Shown here in pieces: positions 48,772 through 54,249 of a stretch of 54,249 bases of DNA. Both the position numbers and the translations under genes were made by a program. The DNA is taken from contig CASEHG010000217.1 of the NCBI GenBank assembly GCA_949287565.1, forward strand, positions 1 to 54,249. Reading direction: 5' to 3'. The notes under the pieces are model-generated. The model had not been told where the DNA came from. It worked only from the letters and a program-made list of their open reading frames with translations, and made no database searches. Numbering within the stretch: position 1 is the stretch's first letter; each line of letters opens with the position of its first letter. Source of the stretch: an uncultured Brachyspira sp. (lineage in GTDB: Bacteria > Spirochaetota > Brachyspiria > Brachyspirales > Brachyspiraceae).

Positions 48772-51132
48772 TTATCCTCCTTCTTCTCTATTATTACTAT
48801 ATAAAGCTAAAGTTTTATAATTAATTAAGATATTTGCAGAATCTATTAATTTAATATCTTTAATAATATTTTCTTTTAAATTTAATGTATATCTTTCAGT
48901 TGGGCCTATAATAATATCCTAAATTTTATTATCAAATCCAACTAACTACATTTTAGTTCCTTCTAAAGCATCAATATCAAAATATAATAAAGATATAAAT
49001 GAGTATGCTTTCGTATTATTATCATTGATATATAAATTCAAATCTTCTTTATAAACACTTAAAGATTCTGAATCTAATTTATTTTTTTCGGTTTCAATTT
49101 TTGACTATTCTTTTATTAAATCTAATAAACTAATATTGTCATATAAACCTTCTATTTGTCCCCAAGGTGAATAAGTTTGAAAATTAAAATTCAAATAATC
49201 AGCAGCGATAGAAGTAATAATTACTTCATATTTAAAATCAATTAAAACTTCCGCAGTCTATTTTAAATATAAAGTTTTTGGATTATAATTAATTAATGTA
49301 TAAGTTTTTCCATTTTTAATTAATATTTCTTGTCCATCTAAAATAAAAATTAAAGATTCAATAGCTGGATCATTAATACTAATTTTAAATTCTAAAATTT
49401 TATTTAATTTGTATATACTAGTTTCTGTAGATACGTTAACAAATTTTTCAATCTCATTTATAAGATTTGTTGGATTATCATTTTCAATAGTATACTAACC
49501 ACTCTCATCCTTACTATAAATACCTATATAATTATCATTTAACTATCCAAAAGAAGTATCGGTAAAAGTAGATTCTGTATTATAAGAACCAAAATTTTGG
49601 ATATTAAACTGCTATAAATTCTCTATAGTATTTTCCATGACTTCTGATGCAGTAGCAGAAAATGTATATAAAAATCTGTTTAGAGTAGTATTAGGTTGTA
49701 ATGAAATATTTGTTAAATATACTATAAAATTACCTTCTGTTGGAGATTTAAACAATTTATACTTATTTTCATTTAAAAATTCTTCCACTTTTTGTCTATA
49801 TAAATATTCTATATAAGAATTTTCTTGAGTTAAATTAGTATCAATACTTTCCAAAAGAAAATTGTGATTTAAATCACTCTATATACTAATTAATCCACTA
49901 ATTGGAAATTCTGCGTAATATGTTTCACTATTTTTTTGAAAAATAGGATATTTACTACCAATAGTAGTGGTTTTAGAAACAGATACATTTCGTTTAAATG
50001 ATGAAATATTTACATTAAAATTTAATTTAAGCTAAATATTATTTGATAATAAATAGGCATATGGAAAATATACCTATTGAATAATTTTTTCATTATCATA
50101 TAATGGTAATGATCTAAGTCCTCCCACTTGCTCCTGAGATATACTATATTTGTATTTAACTCCATTTTCAATAGTTTTATCAGAAAAAATTAATTTATTG
50201 TTTAACTATTCATTAAAAAGCGAAAATCTAAATAAATCTTCTGAAACATTAAAATTTGTTTCCTCACAAGATCTTGATATAATATAATTACCATATAATT
50301 CTTTATCTGTAGTAATATAACAATCTATAGAAGCTTCTTCTGAATTTTCTATCGCTTTAAAAGTTATATTTTTTAATTCATTTAATGAAACAGCCTAAAC
50401 AGAAAAATTATAAGATTCGGAGTTCCCTACATAAAAATTATTTGTCTAAACATAATATACAACAGAATATGACTAAAAATTTTCTAAAATAGTTTTAAAA
50501 CGATAAGAATCTATTGAAGACTAATTAAAATTATCGATATAAGAATTATGCTATAACCATCCAGAATCTTCAATAAGCTAATTTTCACTATATAATTCAA
50601 ATTTATAAAGATCTTCATAATCTGTGCTTGAATTATTAAATACCCCATAAAAAATTGGAGTTAAAGAAAATTCTATATCATTATTGTTCTATATATATAC
50701 TTCTGGTTTAGATATACATTTTAAAATCATTATTGAAGACCATTCAGAAAAATTATTATTTTTAATTGATTCTGATTTCCAATTAGAAAATTCTGTTAAA
50801 TCTTCTCCCCATAATTCATTATTACCAAATCTTATCTAAACCTTATAATAGGTATTTTCATCCCAACTAATTTTTTTTAAATCTTTAGCTTCAATATTTA
50901 CAAAGTAAATATTATTACTTTTATAAATAGAAGATTTTTCTTTATAAATTATTCCATCTGGATACAATGAATCATTCGCTATACTAGTGTTATTATTCTA
51001 ATATACTATTTTTATCTAAATATGAGATATTTCATTTTCATTCATTAAAGTAGATAAAGAAAAATTTATACTATATGGAAAAATTGGGACAAAAGCCGGC
51101 TAAAATGAATTCAAAATTGGCGGAAATAACAT
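48772..51132 (-). CDS. Large tail-associated protein, unknown
   Basis: A 786-residue, beta-rich protein with fibronectin-type-III-like segments (INFSLSTLMNENEISHIQIK; IEFSLTPIFYGVFNNSS) and no recognised enzyme motif. Start ATG follows AAAGGAGG. I counted about 24 of about 35 Gln codons as TAG, the densest use in the window. Found between the S74 tail protein and the baseplate protein, so it belongs to the adsorption apparatus. Confidence 0.7.
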
Positions 51133-51200
51133 TTATTTTACCTCCTTTATCTCTTCTTTTAAGATTTAAAAAATCTTATGAAATATTAGAATTATTTTGT

Positions 51201-51231
51201 CCAATACTAGAAGTTATTCTTCTAGTATTGG
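51201..51231 (-). terminator. Hairpin at the end of the 51576 gene
   Basis: A 13-bp stem ccaatactagaag / cttctagtattgg with the stop codon in the loop. The following minus-strand T tract is poor, so it may be a processing or attenuation element between tail genes. Confidence 0.5.
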
Positions 51232-51576
51232 ATATAAACCTTCCATTTCTTCTAAAGTTAAAGATCCATTTAAATCATTTAATTTTATCTTGGGTAAATC
51301 TTGAATTGTATTAGATATATTATATAAATTATTCAACTCTGAATTAAAAATATCAATATTTTCAGGTGATATATATAATTTTTTTTCTCCATCAAAAGAT
51401 CCATATTTATTAAATAATTCCTACTATGTTTCTAAAATAGTTTTATATAAAGAATCTAATTGTTTCATAATCTTAGTTAATGAAAAACTAATAATTATGG
51501 GCTATTCTAATTGTTTCTATTTAATAGAATAAATAGAAGATAAGAGTTGTAAAATCTCTTTATTTGTTAATACCAT
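51214..51576 (-). CDS. Small tail-region protein (DUF1617-like)
   Basis: A 120-residue helical protein (NKEILQLLSSIYSIKQKQLE, KIMKQLDSLYKTILETQQEL) resembling the small DUF1617 proteins near tail genes. The ATG lies inside the last codons of the upstream gene. Four TAGs are read as Gln. Function unknown; family name tentative. Confidence 0.6.
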
Positions 51577-54249
51577 TTATTTGTTTTAACTCCTTTATTT
51601 CTTTTTGTAATATTTCAATTTGCTTATATGCTTCTTGCAACATATAAATATTTAGTGTAAATAATGTATTATAATTTACTGCAAAAAAAGAATCTAAAAC
51701 TTTTCCTTCTTCATCATATTTTTTCTATAAAGAAACAATGGAAGAATCATAAAATTTATTTTCATCTAATAATTCTTTAATATCTTGAGCTATAAAACCT
51801 AATTCCTTATTATAAATTTTATTTCCATTTTTTTTGAAATTAAATTCAACAGGCTTTAATCCAAAAAATATTTTTTTATAATAATCTTTTAAATCATAAG
51901 AAATATTTTCTTTAAATTTTTTATCAGATGTAACCTACTAGTTATCAACTAATAAACCTCCATGTATTGAGCATCCGTCGTTTAAATAAACAGCACTACT
52001 TCCAAAATTATTTCCTCCTATAGTTACAGCTTTACCTATTTGAATATATCCCTAATTAGAGTTATTTGAAGTAATATAAAGATAGCTAGTATCTTTTATA
52101 TAATAATTGCCCTCTTCTCTTCTGTCTATTATCCTAAAAAAATTCGAAAAAGCATTAGAAAGATAAAGGGCCTCATTAGCAGCATTTTTTGCCTATGTCG
52201 CAGCACTTTCAGCCTCTGTTGCAATGGCTGTTGCTTTACTTGCTAATGCTTCTATATAACTAGTATTTGATTTTAAATCAGTTAATACTCTAGATAAAGT
52301 AATAGTATTTACCCAGTCTATTCCAGAAGATGTATCAATATTGCCAGTACTCTCCTCATATGTATGTTTAGTATAAGTAAATATTGAACCATCTTTATTT
52401 TTTATTTCTATATCTCCATAAAAAATACCTGTACTAGCATAGATGTCTCCAGCATTAAAATCTATTTTCATACCTGTTGCTATTTTAGAAGTAGAATTAG
52501 TTGTATTTAAATTTGCCGCATTCGCTGACTATAAATAATAATCGTTATTAGCTATATTCATTAAAGTTTTTTCTGAAGTATTCTAGATCACTAAATATGG
52601 AGACTTCTACTACACTCTAAAAATGATTTTATTATTCTTTTTACTTATTATACTTCCATCTTTAAAATCAATAGATAATCCAGTTCCAGCTAAATAATTA
52701 GCTGATTCAATAGTACTTTTACTACCATCAAATTTTAAGCGCCCACCAGTTGGTAATCCAATATAAGCGGTTCCATCTTCTAAAAATCCAAAAGAACTTA
52801 CACCTGCTTTATATCCATACAAACCAATTTTATTCTAAGCTGTATCTTTTCCTAATATAATTCCAGTAAATAATCCATTATTATCTTTTATGCCTGCGCC
52901 AACCTATGGAGCTAAAATTGTCCCAGAACTTTCATCTAATTTTAAATTTGTACCATCCCATCCATTAATAGCTTGGTTGCCATAAGTATTTAAATACATT
53001 ATAATAGTATACAAAATATAGGAAGTACTTGTGTAATATAATTTTAATAAACCACTTCCAGTAGAATAATCAAAAAAAGCTACTGGATTCAATTGTCTTT
53101 TATTAAAATCAACATCTATTAAACTAGATTTTAAACTACTTACGAAATTAGAATTTAATCTATCTTCGTCCAAATAACTAAAATATAATTCATCGTTGCT
53201 AAATTGTGGATTGATTCCAGAAGAAGAATACTGTATTTGCTAAGGAATAACTATATTTAACTACTAATTATTTATTGTTTCTCCTACTGTAATATTTACA
53301 GGATAATTATAATATAAAGTTATATGACTATTTTTATCGTTTATAGTTATAGTTGTTTTTATAATATACTCATATTTATGATTAGTATTTAAATCAGTAT
53401 TCAAAGTAGAATTTCCATTAACCTAAATAGCTGACTTATCTGAATTTATTGTAGTAAAAGTTAAACATCCAGATCTAGACTCCCATTTATATGAAATATT
53501 ATTAGAAACTAATTCACCATCTTTATATACATATGCTTTTAAATATAGTGGTTTTGTTGAAGAACTACTAATACTATTATAATGCAAACTTTGGAAACCA
53601 GTTAGTCTCTAAGTTCCATTATTATTACATGGAGCGACTATACAAGAATAACTTGTTCCATTAGTACCCTAATCTCCATCTTTCTAAAAAATTAATTCTT
53701 TTGTAAAGACGAATTCTTTTCCATCAATAGTAGAAATTTTTAAAGATAATGTATTATTAGTATTATTTTGTTTATATTTAGTTTTTACTAAATACTATAA
53801 AGTATTACTACTATCTACCCTAATTGAATCTATCATTGAATTCTCTGGATGAATATCTTCTTTTCCAATAACCACATCTCCTAAATACCAACTTATTTTA
53901 AAAGATGTCGCGTATCCTTCTTTTAAAGTAACTGTTGCATAAAGCTATTGTCTTAATTCAGGATTGGAAATTGTAATATTGCCATTGGCGTCATAATTAA
54001 AAACGCTACGACCTTTATAAGAAACTGTTATATCATTTTCTGATACAGATTTTTCAATTAGAATTTGGCGATTAGCAATTAAATTATTAACTTCATCAAA
54101 TATTTCACAATAAAAAATATTATATGAATAAATTAAATACTAATTAATAATAATATTATTAGATAAATTTCCTTCGTTTAAAATTTCATAACTATTATCT
54201 GAAGTTCTCTTATACCATTTTCCATTATACTATTTTTTTTCAACTAAAT
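51560..54249 (-). CDS. Tail spike/fibre protein with C-terminal S74 chaperone domain (5' end beyond window)
   Basis: At least 895 residues; the start lies outside the window. Ig-like beta modules (FKISWYLGDVVIGKEDIHPE; ESRSGCLTFTTINSDKSAIQ) lead to a fibre shaft (TAYIGLPTGGRLKFDGSKST; SIDFKDGSIISKKNNK), a coiled coil (ALASKATAIATEAESAATQA) and a C-terminal peptidase-S74 intramolecular chaperone (DKKFKENISYDL, KELGFIAQDIKELL, AVNYNTLFTLNIYMLQ). Such domains trimerise the fibre and then cleave themselves off. About 20 TAGs are read as Gln. It ends overlapping the next gene by 17 bases. Confidence 0.85.

Noticed and set aside
51075-51314. Plus-strand 79-codon ORF inside the tail region
   Set aside because: It lies opposite the start of the 786-residue tail gene and the end of the 120-residue gene, both better supported.
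1-54249. tRNA genes, in particular a CUA suppressor tRNA or a release-factor gene
   Set aside because: Looked for because of the TAG recoding; no cloverleaf with a T-loop and acceptor pairing and no RF2-like ORF was seen. Gttcaa-type strings found (for example near 41165) belong to the intron core.
1-54249. CRISPR arrays, insertion sequences, transposases, integrase or attachment sites
   Set aside because: No regular spacer-repeat array, no transposase or integrase motifs and no paired direct repeats were seen; the only mobile elements are introns and homing endonucleases.

Overview
The window is a piece of a strongly AT-rich (roughly 25-30 % G+C) tailed-phage genome that does not use the standard genetic code. 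Almost every large gene is cut by in-frame TAG codons, and the protein homology runs straight through them. Where family alignments fix the residue it is glutamine, for example the invariant Q of helicase motif III GDxxQLPPV (TAG at 26136) and the Q of the GyrB N-terminus (VEQIKTLEG). TAA and TGA remain stops. Gene coordinates below read TAG as Gln (code 15-like). The class III ribonucleotide reductase, LLH-type holin, SLH-like wall-binding repeat and gene repertoire suggest a phage of an anaerobic, probably gut, Firmicutes-type host; this is inference.

Layout. Plus strand 113-3358: small membrane protein, PIN-PhoH ATPase, modular endolysin and a holin candidate, closed by a terminator. 3458-12259: an operon with its own promoter encoding both subunits of a type II topoisomerase (the B subunit split by two group I introns), RNase H and an NAD-dependent DNA ligase. 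12266-15510: two small genes behind strong promoters, a membrane-anchored coiled-coil GIY-YIG protein, a P-loop protein, thymidylate synthase and DHFR. 15574-26909: winged-helix protein, candidate ssDNA-binding protein, Sak4-like ATPase, zinc-finger protein, DnaB helicase (intron), DnaG primase, RecJ, an exported lysozyme and a RecD/Dda-like helicase. 27075-33298: HNH endonuclease, DnaE-type polymerase (intron plus an apparent +1 frameshift at CTTTGAC) and a guanylate-kinase-like enzyme. 33352-39631: glutaredoxin, NrdD (intron), NrdG, small unknown proteins, dUTPase, RuvC and a membrane protein.

A bidirectional terminator at 39632-39671 separates this from the minus-strand late region (54249 down to 39671). 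That region encodes an S74-chaperone tail protein (cut by the window end), large tail/baseplate proteins, a collagen-like fibre protein, an LLH holin, two further fibres, a structured 3'-UTR RNA, and a cluster of small virion-type proteins, one split by an ORF-less group I intron.

Together the plus-strand genes make dNTPs anaerobically and replicate, recombine and repair the phage DNA; the minus-strand genes build the adsorption apparatus and help lysis. The most notable signals are the prfB-like CTTTGAC frameshift in the polymerase, six group I introns placed in catalytic motifs, hairpins that cover the ribosome-binding sites of intron endonucleases, a three-way-junction RNA after a chimeric tail-fibre gene, and TAG use that is near zero in the topoisomerase/ligase genes but dominant for Gln in tail genes.
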